This document shows positions 46,997 to 54,771 of a stretch of DNA of 64,000 nucleotides, in pieces. Made by a program: the position numbers and the translations under genes. Under the pieces are notes generated by a model. That model saw only the letters and a list, made by a program, of their open reading frames with translations, ran no database searches and was not told the DNA's origin. The stretch's first letter is position 1. Every line of letters begins with the position of its first letter. The DNA is taken from NCBI RefSeq assembly GCF_014646995.1, contig NZ_BMOI01000006.1, forward strand, positions 1 through 64,000, given 5' to 3'. This DNA is from Curtobacterium luteum. Its GTDB lineage: Bacteria > Actinomycetota > Actinomycetes > Actinomycetales > Microbacteriaceae.

Positions 46997-47839
46997 TCAG
47001 TTCTCGAGTGGGACGAGCTGCGACTCATCGCTCAGACTCAACGCGACCCGCCCGGTGTTCTTCACGAAAGAATCGAAGGAGAACAGGGCGAAGCGCGCGC
47101 CAGGCGAGACTGTCGCTGTGAGCTCCCGAAAGTAGGGATTACTGGGCATGAATACGCTCAGTTCTACGTCGTGGGAGCCCGACAAGTCCATGAGTGTCAG
47201 CTCCAAGCGCTTTCCGTTACTGACCGGGTAGGCGTGATACTTAGCTGCGCCCTCGACGTAGTAAGCGCGGTACCGCTGAAATTGCGCACGGATCGTCGCG
47301 TCCAGGGATACGAAGCTACTGCCCGTCGGCGCAAACGCTATCTGCTTCCAGAAGTAGTCGATACCGAGGTATCGGACTTGCTCATTTGCCGCCCCTTCTT
47401 CGTCCGCTGCCACCCTCATCGAGAACGCCCGCAGCCCACGGACGCCTCCGAGCGGCGAACCGTAGGTGTACTGAGTGCGCGGGGTCGATTCGCGTGTCGA
47501 CGAGGGGGCCGCGTGCTTGTTTGCTTCCGGTAGGGGAAGATCCGTGAGTCGGTGAATGTGTTCTCGGGGCGTACCCGAGGCGCCTACGGCATCGGGGTCG
47601 CCGCTCCAGCGAATCGGTTGGCCGTGCGGGTCGGCAGAATGTGACGAGTCTGAGTAGCAGGAGAATTTGGCCGCGACGGTCGTAGTGCCGCCAGAGGCGA
47701 GTTTTCGCTCCGTCCCGCGAGAGTGGAAGAGGACGGCCGCACAGCCCGGCCACGCGCAACGCCACGGGCCCGCGCGAGTCTCGTCCGTCACTTCGCTCGG
47801 ATCGTAAATGCGGTCCGTTGGCACGTGGAGAGCCTTCAT
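46997..47839 (-). CDS. Hypothetical protein following HsdR-N gene
   Basis: 280 residues starting MKALHVPTDRIYDPSEVTDE. Near the front RCAWPGCAAVLFHSRG, then KFSCYSDSSHSADPHG give C-x4-C plus later Cys/His that could bind zinc. The rest is beta-rich with no known motif. Composition is lower in GC than the neighbours. It starts four bases after the HsdR-N stop, so the two form an operon. No family recognised; a sensor or effector partner is a guess. Confidence 0.7.
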   Translation of the reverse strand: MKALHVPTDRIYDPSEVTDETRAGPWRCAWPGCAAVLFHSRGTERKLASGGTTTVAAKFSCYSDSSHSADPHGQPIRWSGDPDAVGASGTPREHIHRLTDLPLPEANKHAAPSSTRESTPRTQYTYGSPLGGVRGLRAFSMRVAADEEGAANEQVRYLGIDYFWKQIAFAPTGSSFVSLDATIRAQFQRYRAYYVEGAAKYHAYPVSNGKRLELTLMDLSGSHDVELSVFMPSNPYFRELTATVSPGARFALFSFDSFVKNTGRVALSLSDESQLVPLEN

Positions 47840-47843
47840 CCCG

Positions 47844-48938
47844 TCAGACCATCCGGGCGACGGCTGCACGGAGCGCCTCCGCATGGAGGTAGATGTCGTC
47901 GAGCGCGTCGATCGGGTGCTTCGTCTCGACCTTGTTCTCGTCGAAGAGCCCGAGGTACTTCTGCTTCTTGCCGTTGAACCACAGCCGAGCGATCGGCTTG
48001 CGGTTGTTGTCGTCGAGCAGGACGGCGAAGTACGACTTCTGGTCCCGGTGCGCGATGCGGTCCGGCTTCACCTCGCTGCAGGCGACGGCCTTCACGATCT
48101 GGTAGCCCTCGAGTTCCTCGAGCGTCGTCTCGATCTCAGTGTCCCGGTCGAGATCACCCTCGACGACCGGCGCGCTCGTGACGGCCTCCTCCGGGGCTGC
48201 GGCCTCGACCGGAGCGCTGTAGGAAGCGCCGAGCGCGGTCTTCAGCCGGTCGTTCACCTGCTCGTTGAGGAACTGCTTCGAGGCCTTCGCGACCAGGGTC
48301 GTGAACTGTGTCCGCGCCTCCTGGGTGAAGCGGCCGTCGTAGACCCGCGATGCGAAGAGCCGGACGAAGTCCTCCTCGGGCTCGCGGAACTGCACGGAGA
48401 TCGCTCGCTTGATGGCACCGACGTACTTCAGTTCTTCAGCGGCGCTGATGACCGAGTCGAGGTCGAAGACGTCCTTCGTCAGCTTCCGGAGCTCCGGCAG
48501 CAGGGTCTCGTCGATGTCCGCGAGGTCCAGGACGAGGAAGGGTCGGTCATCCATCTTGTTCGGCGCGTCGAGATCCGTGTAGAAGTTGTAGACCTCACCG
48601 TTCGTCAGGACGGCGATTCGTGCGTTGGTGACCGAGAAGTACCGGAACAGCTGCGCCGCGTTCTCGATGGTCAATTGACCCGAGGACTTCTTGCACTCGA
48701 TGAGGATCTGCACCTCGCCGTCGCGCATGATCGCGTAGTCGACCTTCTCGCCGCGCTTCACCCCGACGTCGGCGGTGAACTCGGGCACGACCTCCAGCGG
48801 GTTGAACACGTCGTAGCCGAGGATCGTCGAGATGAACGGCATCACGAACGCGTTCTTCGTCGCTTCCTCGGTCTGGATCGCGTCGCGCTGGTTCTGCACC
48901 TTCGTCGCCAGCGCCGCGAGACGCTCTTCGAACTCCAT
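47844..48938 (-). CDS. Orphan type I restriction HsdR N-terminal domain nuclease
   Basis: 364 residues. Residues about 20-140 match the HsdR_N (PD-(D/E)xK) domain: FVMPFISTILGYDVFNPLEV, EKVDYAIMRDGEVQILIECKKSSG holds the Asp and ECK catalytic residues, then RIAVLTNGEVYNFYTDLD. There is no helicase domain, and no hsdM or hsdS is near, so it is not a classic restriction enzyme. The C-terminal 100 residues have a separate small beta domain (YFAVLLDDNNRKPIARLWFN). The start has an AGGGGAGGA site; an upstream in-frame start at 49025 lacks one. Confidence 0.85.
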   Translation of the reverse strand: MEFEERLAALATKVQNQRDAIQTEEATKNAFVMPFISTILGYDVFNPLEVVPEFTADVGVKRGEKVDYAIMRDGEVQILIECKKSSGQLTIENAAQLFRYFSVTNARIAVLTNGEVYNFYTDLDAPNKMDDRPFLVLDLADIDETLLPELRKLTKDVFDLDSVISAAEELKYVGAIKRAISVQFREPEEDFVRLFASRVYDGRFTQEARTQFTTLVAKASKQFLNEQVNDRLKTALGASYSAPVEAAAPEEAVTSAPVVEGDLDRDTEIETTLEELEGYQIVKAVACSEVKPDRIAHRDQKSYFAVLLDDNNRKPIARLWFNGKKQKYLGLFDENKVETKHPIDALDDIYLHAEALRAAVARMV

Positions 48939-49288
48939 CGTTCCTCCCCTGAGTCGATCCAACGTTAGTTGAAGACCCGTCACCAATGCGATCGCTCGCG
49001 CCCCCACTTCGCGGGCAGTGGCCAAACTACCGTAGGTGGAACATCACACATCAAGGATAGGCTGCTCGGCGGGGCGGCGGTCGCCGGACGATCGCCCCGG
49101 GCAAGGATGAAGCCCACCACCGCGCGAACAGTGATGGGCTTCGAATTGCTCTCCGAGTGGAGTGCAGAGGGACCGCGTACGTCCCGAGCGGATCGCTCGG
49201 AATCAGCATACGTGACCCCGGTCACGGACGCACCCCTCGGCACCCCCGCTCTTCGTGTCCGCCGGCGCTGACACCAGAGGTGGTCTCG
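48939..49288. other. Gene-free promoter region with hairpin
   Basis: No gene seen. It holds the promoter side of the HsdR-N gene. GAAGCCCA (49109-49116) and TGGGCTTC (49135-49142) form an inverted repeat with an 18-base loop, a terminator-like shape, but no gene clearly ends just before it. Confidence 0.5.
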
Positions 49289-49399
49289 ATGTCGAAGGAC
49301 AACGAGTCCGAACCCAGGCGTCGGGTGTCCTGGCTGCAGGTCGCGAGCTTGCTCGTGGCCTGCACCAGGCTCCTGCTCGACGTCTGGCGGAGGGACTGA
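49289..49399 (+). CDS. 36-residue amphipathic small protein
   Basis: MSKDNESEPRRRVSW then LQVASLLVACTRLLLDVWRRD: a polar basic front and a hydrophobic helix of about 15 residues with a basic end. AGAGG lies about eight bases before ATG. A perfect hairpin begins seven bases after the stop, which supports a real transcript end. No family recognised. Confidence 0.4.
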   Translation: MSKDNESEPRRRVSWLQVASLLVACTRLLLDVWRRD

Positions 49400-49405
49400 G
49401 ACGGG

Positions 49406-49434
49406 CGGCCCGCACGCAGCACGCGTGCGGGCCG
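49406..49434. terminator. Perfect 12-bp hairpin
   Basis: CGGCCCGCACGC and GCGTGCGGGCCG around the loop AGCAC. It lies between the small gene on the plus strand and the peptidase gene ending at 49467 on the minus strand, so it can serve both. Confidence 0.7.
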
Positions 49435-49466
49435 TTCCGGCCGGCCGCGCCCCGATCGCGGCTGCG

Positions 49467-50678
49467 TCAGCGGAAGTGCAGCACCGACAACGGGTCGACG
49501 AGGGTGCCGGCCCGCCGCGTCTCGACGTGCACGTGCGGTCCCGTCGACTGCCCGGTGTTCCCGGACTTCCCGATCTCGGTCCGCACCGAGACGATCTGTC
49601 CCTGCTTGACCTCGATCTTGCTGAGGTGCGCCGTCAGCACCGTCATGTTGCCGTAGGTCACGACGATGTAGTTGCCGTACGAGGCGTTGTTCGCCACCGT
49701 GCTCGTCACAGTGCCGGTCGCAGAGGCGTACACGGGCGTCCCGACCGCCACGGGTGCGTCGGTGCCCTGGTGGTAGCGGGGCACGTGTCCTTCGCCGCGG
49801 TCGTCGCCGTACCGGCCGGTGATCTTCGTGCCGTTGACGGGCCAGAGCAGGCCGGTGACGGGCTTCGTCGACCACACCCGGGTGTCCTGACCGCCGTAGA
49901 GCACGACGTTGCCGTCGACCTGCACGAGGAGGTTCCCCCCGCCGGCCTTGGTCGTCTTGGTGGACCACAGCGCGACCTTGGTCCGCGCGGCGTTGCGCCA
50001 CCAGACGATGAGGTTGCCGTCCGACCGCAGCTCCGTCCAGGCACCGGTCTTGCCCTTGGTCCCCGACTGCCAGACGACCTTGGAGCCCTGCTTCTGCATG
50101 AGGTTGCCGTCCATGCGCATCGCGAGGGTCCGTGTCGTCCCGGTGTCCGAGCGCAGGGTGGTGCCGGGCAGGAGGGTGTTCCCGGCCGGGATGCTGGCCT
50201 GGTAGCCGTTCCAGGCGACGATCGAGGTGGTGCCGGACAGGAGCGCCATCGTGCCGTCGCCGCGGACCTTGAACGAGGTCGACTGCTTCGTGCCCGCCGA
50301 GGACCACCGCTCGACCCGCTTGCCGTTCCGGAGGATGTCGACCGCGCGGTTCGTCCCGATCTTCACGACGGCCCCGGGCTGGTTCGACGTCCCGGACGCC
50401 CAGAGCACCGCGTTCCCGATGCCGTACTCGACGAGGTTGCCGTCGCCCTGCATGATCAGGCGGAACTGCCCGTTGGCCGAGGTGACGGAGTCGCCGGGGA
50501 AGAGGGTGGTCCCGGCCGGGACGGTCTCCTTGTAGACCACGGACGCCGAGGCCGGCGCGGCGACGGCGACGAGCGCGCCGGCGCCGACGGCGAGGGCGGT
50601 GGCGACGGCCGCGATCCGGACGAGACCCCGTCGGGCGATCCGGCGCGGACGCGTGACGGTGGACGGGTTGCTGGTCAT
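49467..50678 (-). CDS. Secreted M23 peptidase with bulb-lectin-type repeats
   Basis: 403 residues. A signal peptide with basic front, cut near APASAS (about 46), is followed by beta-prism lectin-like repeats (about 47-270) with phrases such as LIMQGDGNLVEYG, MRMDGNLMQKQG, LRSDGNLIVWW and VQVDGNVVLYGG. The C-terminal M23/LytM domain has zinc ligands His303 and Asp307 in YHQGTDAPV and the HVH in GPHVHVE. M23 enzymes cut peptidoglycan cross-bridges; the lectin part probably targets mannose- or wall-type glycans. Confidence 0.92.
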   Translation of the reverse strand: MTSNPSTVTRPRRIARRGLVRIAAVATALAVGAGALVAVAAPASASVVYKETVPAGTTLFPGDSVTSANGQFRLIMQGDGNLVEYGIGNAVLWASGTSNQPGAVVKIGTNRAVDILRNGKRVERWSSAGTKQSTSFKVRGDGTMALLSGTTSIVAWNGYQASIPAGNTLLPGTTLRSDTGTTRTLAMRMDGNLMQKQGSKVVWQSGTKGKTGAWTELRSDGNLIVWWRNAARTKVALWSTKTTKAGGGNLLVQVDGNVVLYGGQDTRVWSTKPVTGLLWPVNGTKITGRYGDDRGEGHVPRYHQGTDAPVAVGTPVYASATGTVTSTVANNASYGNYIVVTYGNMTVLTAHLSKIEVKQGQIVSVRTEIGKSGNTGQSTGPHVHVETRRAGTLVDPLSVLHFR

Positions 50679-50825
50679 GGTTCCCCTGCTGGTCGGTGTG
50701 CGCCGTGCCCCTGCACGGACTGCGACCCGCCCTGCACGAGTCACCGAACGATGGTCGGTGTTCCGCGTTGCTGAGCACAACCCCAGTTCCGGGGGCAACG
50801 GCCGGCACGGAGCAGGATGGGAGGC

Positions 50826-52688
50826 ATGCCCACGCCCAACCCCGCCTTCACCCCGCCGACGTCGACCCCCACCCGCCCGGACCTCGCCGGCACGTTCGGC
50901 GCCGCCGCAGCGACCCACTGGACCGCGACCGCGACCGCGCAGTCGGTCCTCGAGCGCGGCGGCAACGCCTTCGACGCGGCGGTGGCCGGAGCGTTCGTGC
51001 TGCACGTCGTGGAACCGCACCTGAACGGCCCCGGCGGCGACCTCACGGCCGTGTTCGCGACCGCCGACGACCCGACTCCCGTCGTGCTCTGCGGTCAGGG
51101 TCCGGCACCGGCCGGCGCGACCCGCGAGCACTACCTGGCCGAGGGGCTCGACCTCGTGCCGGGCGCCGGTGCGCTGGCGGCGACGGTCCCGGGCGCAGTG
51201 GACGCCTGGCTGCTCCTGCTCCGTGACCGCGGGACCTGGGACCTCGCGGACGTCCTCGCCCCCGCGATCGGCTACGCCCGAGACGGGCACCCGATCGCGC
51301 CGGCCGTGGTCCGGACCATCACCGCCGTGCAGGACCTCTTCCGGGACCACTGGCCCACTTCCGCCGAGCGGTGGCTGCCGGGAGGCGCGATGCCGGAACC
51401 CGGGACCGTCGTGCGCAACGAGGCGCTCGCCTCGGTCCTGGAGCGGCTGGTCGCCGCGGGCGGCGACCACGCCGGACGCACCGCCAGGATCGACGCCGCC
51501 CGGACCGAGTGGGCGGAGGGGTTCGTGGCGCAGGCGATCGACCGGTTCGTCCGCGAACCGCACCGCCACGCTTCCGGCACGGACCACGCCGGGGTGATCC
51601 GGGCGTCCGACCTCCAGGCCTTCCGGGCGACGTACGAGCCGGCCACGACGACCGAGTTCCGCGGGTGCACGATCGCGAAGACCGGACCGTGGGGGCAGGG
51701 CCCGGCGCTCCTCGAGACGCTGCGACTGCTCGAACCGCTCGACGACGCACTGCTCGACCCGTCCACCGAGGTCGGGGCGCACACGATCGTCGAGGCGCAG
51801 AAGCTCGCCCTCGCCGACCGCGACCTGTTCTACGGCGACGGCGAGGTGCCGCTCGACGTGCTGCTGTCCGACGCGTACACGGACGAGCGCCGCACGCTGA
51901 TCGGGGAACGGGCGTCAGCGGAGCTCCGGCCGGGCACGGTGCCGGGCTTCGAGCACGCCACACCGCCGCTCCGCACCACGTACGCCACCGACGCCGGCGG
52001 CTCCGCCGGGGAGCCCACCGTCCGGGTGGCCCGCGACGCCGCCCGCGCGGTCCCCGTGGAGGACCGCGGCGAGCCCTTCGTCGCCCCGACCGGCGAGACC
52101 CGCGGCGACACGGTCCACATCGACGTCGTCGACCGGTGGGGCAACATGGTCAGCGCGACGCCCTCCGGCGGATGGCTGCAGTCGTCCCCCACGATCCCGG
52201 AGCTCGGGTTCTGCCTCGGCACCCGCCTGCAGATGACCTGGCTCGAGGAGGGGACGGCCACGACGCTGACGCCCGGCCGGCGCCCGCGGACGACCCTCAC
52301 GCCGACCCTCGTGCTGCGGGACGGGCAGCCCGTCGCGGCGCTCGGCTCGCCCGGCGGCGACCAGCAGGACCAGTGGCAGCTCCTCTTCCTGCTCCGCTGG
52401 ATCGTCGGCGGGTACTCGCCGCAGCAGGCGATCGACGCCCCGGCGCTGCACACGACGTCGTTCCCGGGGTCGTTCTGGCCGCGGACGTGGGAGCCGGCGG
52501 GCCTGGTCGTCGAGGACCGGCTCGGGGCCGACGTGATCGCCGGACTCGAGGCACGTGGCCACGTCGTGACCCGCGCCGGTGACTGGGCGCTCGGGCGACT
52601 GTGCTGCGTCACCCGCGAGCCGTCCTCCGGGGTGGTCGGAGCCGCAGCGAACCCGCGTGGCGCGCAGGGCTACGCGATCGCACGCTGA
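50826..52688 (+). CDS. Gamma-glutamyltransferase family protein
   Basis: 620 residues, N-terminal nucleophile hydrolase. The autoprocessing Thr is Thr429 in GDTVHIDVVDRWGNMVS. Other marks are GGNAFDAAVAGAFVLHVVEPHLNGPGGD and ALGSPGGDQQDQWQ. It lacks a signal peptide, so it is probably cytoplasmic, unlike classic Ggt; many such actinobacterial homologues act on other gamma-glutamyl or acyl-amide substrates. ATG at 50826 has GGGAGG six bases before it. Confidence 0.92.
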   Translation: MPTPNPAFTPPTSTPTRPDLAGTFGAAAATHWTATATAQSVLERGGNAFDAAVAGAFVLHVVEPHLNGPGGDLTAVFATADDPTPVVLCGQGPAPAGATREHYLAEGLDLVPGAGALAATVPGAVDAWLLLLRDRGTWDLADVLAPAIGYARDGHPIAPAVVRTITAVQDLFRDHWPTSAERWLPGGAMPEPGTVVRNEALASVLERLVAAGGDHAGRTARIDAARTEWAEGFVAQAIDRFVREPHRHASGTDHAGVIRASDLQAFRATYEPATTTEFRGCTIAKTGPWGQGPALLETLRLLEPLDDALLDPSTEVGAHTIVEAQKLALADRDLFYGDGEVPLDVLLSDAYTDERRTLIGERASAELRPGTVPGFEHATPPLRTTYATDAGGSAGEPTVRVARDAARAVPVEDRGEPFVAPTGETRGDTVHIDVVDRWGNMVSATPSGGWLQSSPTIPELGFCLGTRLQMTWLEEGTATTLTPGRRPRTTLTPTLVLRDGQPVAALGSPGGDQQDQWQLLFLLRWIVGGYSPQQAIDAPALHTTSFPGSFWPRTWEPAGLVVEDRLGADVIAGLEARGHVVTRAGDWALGRLCCVTREPSSGVVGAAANPRGAQGYAIAR

Positions 52689-52693
52689 CGGCG

Positions 52694-52733
52694 GACGGGA
52701 GGCGCGGTGCCAGCTGGCACCGCGCCTCCCGTC
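52694..52733. terminator. Perfect 40-bp palindrome, GGAGGC family
   Basis: Arms of 20 bases begin GACGGGAGGCGCGG and meet at CAGCTG with no loop. It starts five bases after the gamma-glutamyltransferase stop and faces a convergent gene ending at 52749. Almost the same sequence is at 62739-62788. Confidence 0.8.
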
Positions 52734-52748
52734 AGTCGTCGTGCGGGT

Positions 52749-53090
52749 CTACCGCCGGGAGGCGCGCACCCAGCGCACCACGTTCACGACGGGGTAGGCG
52801 AGCGCCAGCACGGCGACCAGCGCCATGCCGATCGCCCCCGCCCACACGTCCGCCGGCCCGGCCAGGATCCGCCCGACGACCACCAGCGCGTTGATGCCGA
52901 CCACGGTGAGGACGATCGACGCGACGATCCGCCAGGCGAGCCCCGACCGCGAGACCGGCTCGGCGTCGCCGCTGACGAGGCCGCGCGCCGGGGCGTCGTA
53001 CGGGATCCCCATCGTCATGCCACCATCGGTGGTCCCGTTGCCGGAACTCCGCGGCCTGACCGCTTCGGTGTAGTCCGGGTTCGTCGACAT
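52749..53090 (-). CDS. Two-span membrane protein of unknown function
   Basis: 113 residues. A polar front of about 50 residues is followed by hydrophobic segments at about 53-75 and 82-105, then a basic end RWVRASRR. ATG at 53090 gives MSTNPDYTEAVRPRSSG; a later ATG (MTMGIPYD) is possible. No family recognised. Confidence 0.65.
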   Translation of the reverse strand: MSTNPDYTEAVRPRSSGNGTTDGGMTMGIPYDAPARGLVSGDAEPVSRSGLAWRIVASIVLTVVGINALVVVGRILAGPADVWAGAIGMALVAVLALAYPVVNVVRWVRASRR

Positions 53091-53168
53091 GATCTGCTCC
53101 CCACTGCGGGGCAGCCCCTGCCCCGCGACCCCACCGTAGCCCCGGTGACTCCGGGCGCACCAGGGGCG

Positions 53169-53783
53169 TTACCGGATCGTCGTCAGGGCGCCACCGTCGG
53201 CGGCGAGGTCGGGCTCGCGCCGCCCGGCGAACACCCCGCGGTCGAACCGGGCCCCGCGCACCCGCGCACGGCTGACGACCATGCCGGTCACGACCAGCCA
53301 CCCGATCGGCCCGGTGAACACCAGGAGCAGGATCCACACGCCCGTGTGGTCGCGGTCGTGCAGTCGGCGGACGAGCAAGGACCACCGCGGGATCGCGGTC
53401 ACCAGGACCCCGACGATGATCGCGACGTCCCAGCTGTCCGGCCAGGTGTCCCGACCGGTCCCGTAGCCCCACCACGCGGCGGAGTACCGGTCCCGGTGGA
53501 TCTCGAACAGGTGGAACCCGACCTGCGGCGAGGGCACGATGCCGAACGGGTCCGCGTACACAGTCCAACGCGCCGTCATGCCGAGCTGCACCACGAGCCA
53601 CCACACCGCGAGCACGACCACCGCTTGCAGGGCGATCACCCAGAAGAACTCACTCCGGCTCGCGCGGCCGTGGAACCGCCACCCCTGCGTCCAGAAGCGG
53701 ACCCAGGCGACGTCCGGGCGCCCGGACACGTCGACCGGGCCCTGCACGGTCACACGCGACCGGAACGACGCTCTGTCCCCCAT
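53169..53783 (-). CDS. DUF805 membrane protein
   Basis: 204 residues. The phrase FWTQGWRFHGRASRSEFFWV, followed by membrane helices and RRLHDRDHTGVWILLL, is the DUF805 signature. About three to four helices. The family (YhaH-like) is uncharacterised. An additional loop of 45 residues lies between the first two helices. Confidence 0.88.
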   Translation of the reverse strand: MGDRASFRSRVTVQGPVDVSGRPDVAWVRFWTQGWRFHGRASRSEFFWVIALQAVVVLAVWWLVVQLGMTARWTVYADPFGIVPSPQVGFHLFEIHRDRYSAAWWGYGTGRDTWPDSWDVAIIVGVLVTAIPRWSLLVRRLHDRDHTGVWILLLVFTGPIGWLVVTGMVVSRARVRGARFDRGVFAGRREPDLAADGGALTTIR

Positions 53784-53830
53784 GCGCCCGATCGTAGGGC
53801 AGACCTGCGTCTTCCCCGTGAGCGGGTTGC

Positions 53831-53846
53831 GAGAACGAACGTTCTC
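53831..53846. promoter_or_regulatory. Palindrome upstream of osmC-like gene
   Basis: GAGAACG and CGTTCTC flank AA. Read as GAAC-N4-GTTC it matches the core of actinobacterial LexA (SOS) boxes, though the outer two bases of each arm differ from consensus. It lies 75 bases upstream of the start, in a promoter-like AT-richer patch. Confidence 0.4.
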
Positions 53847-53920
53847 CGATTGACTCGGCCTTGGCTCCGACCAGGAGCAGACGGCTCCACGGAGCCGACC
53901 CCCACACGAAAGGAGCGGGA

Positions 53921-54361
53921 ATGCCCACGCGCACCGCACGCACCGCCTGGAACGGCGGCCTCAACGACGGTTCCGGTCAGGTCGAACTCTCGAGCTCGAA
54001 GGTCGGCACCTACGACGTGTCCTTCCCGAAGCGCGCCGCCGACGACGCCGGTGGCACCACCAGCCCCGAGGAGCTCATCGCCGCCGCGCACTCCTCCTGC
54101 TACGCGATGCAGTTCTCGGCGATCCTCGGCGAGGCCGGCGGCACCGTCGAGGCGCTCGACGTCAAGGCCGACGTCTCCCTCGGCCCGGACTCGGCCGGTG
54201 GCTTCAAGCTCACCGGCATCGTCCTCACCGTGAGCGGCGAGGTCTCCGGCATCGACGAGGCGGCCTTCCTCAAGGCCGCTGACGAGGCCAAGGCCACCTG
54301 CCCGGTCTCGAAGGCGCTCACCGGCGTCGACATCGAGCTGCACGCGACGTTCGAGCAGTAG
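53921..54361 (+). CDS. OsmC-family peroxiredoxin
   Basis: 146 residues. The two active-site cysteines are in HSSCYAMQFS (near residue 60) and KATCPVSKAL (near 128), with Arg/Glu supplied by TSPEELIAAAH. OsmC/Ohr proteins reduce organic peroxides with lipoyl or thiol donors; the motif spacing is OsmC-type. A strong AAAGGAG site precedes the start. Confidence 0.93.
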   Translation: MPTRTARTAWNGGLNDGSGQVELSSSKVGTYDVSFPKRAADDAGGTTSPEELIAAAHSSCYAMQFSAILGEAGGTVEALDVKADVSLGPDSAGGFKLTGIVLTVSGEVSGIDEAAFLKAADEAKATCPVSKALTGVDIELHATFEQ

Positions 54362-54373
54362 TCGTCACCGGCG

Positions 54374-54423
54374 TGACGGACGGGAGGCCCGTGGCGACTC
54401 CGCCACGGGCCTCCCGTCCGTCA
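54374..54423. terminator. Perfect 23-bp hairpin, GGAGGC family
   Basis: Arms TGACGGACGGGAGGCCCG(TGGCG) and the exact complement surround the loop ACTC. It starts 13 bases after the osmC stop. Nearly the same stem occurs at 30085-30136. Confidence 0.85.
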
Positions 54424-54442
54424 GCCCCGTACGCTGGGTGAC

Positions 54443-54697
54443 GTGCCCCGGTTCCTCGCCACCCCGACCTGGCTCGCCCTGTGGGCGGGCACCGCAGTCC
54501 TGGTCGCGGGCGTGGTGGTCTGGCTCTCCGCACCGACCGCCTCGTTCGGCTGGTTCGCGTACGCCCCACTCGCCGGAGCGGTCTTCGACCCGGTGACGCA
54601 CTCGTGGCAGCAGGTCGTCGGGCCGGTCCTCGTCCTGGTGGGCGCGGTCGTCGCGGCCTTCGCCCTCGGCCGGCTCAGCGTGCGCCGACCGCACTGA
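54443..54697 (+). CDS. Small two-span membrane protein
   Basis: 84 residues from GTG, two hydrophobic segments at about 10-29 and 59-77 with a Trp/Phe/Tyr-rich middle (FGWFAYAPLAGAVFDPVTH). Ends with a basic LSVRRPH. No family recognised. Confidence 0.65.
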   Translation: MPRFLATPTWLALWAGTAVLVAGVVVWLSAPTASFGWFAYAPLAGAVFDPVTHSWQQVVGPVLVLVGAVVAAFALGRLSVRRPH

Positions 54698-54771
54698 CCG
54701 TCCCAGCCGGCGCCAGGGTCACGTTCAGCGCGCGTCCGGACTCGGCTGATCGCGACTGGCACCATGGCGGG

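Noticed and set aside
47844-48938. Complete type I restriction-modification system
   Set aside because: No helicase domain and no hsdM or hsdS genes are present in the window.
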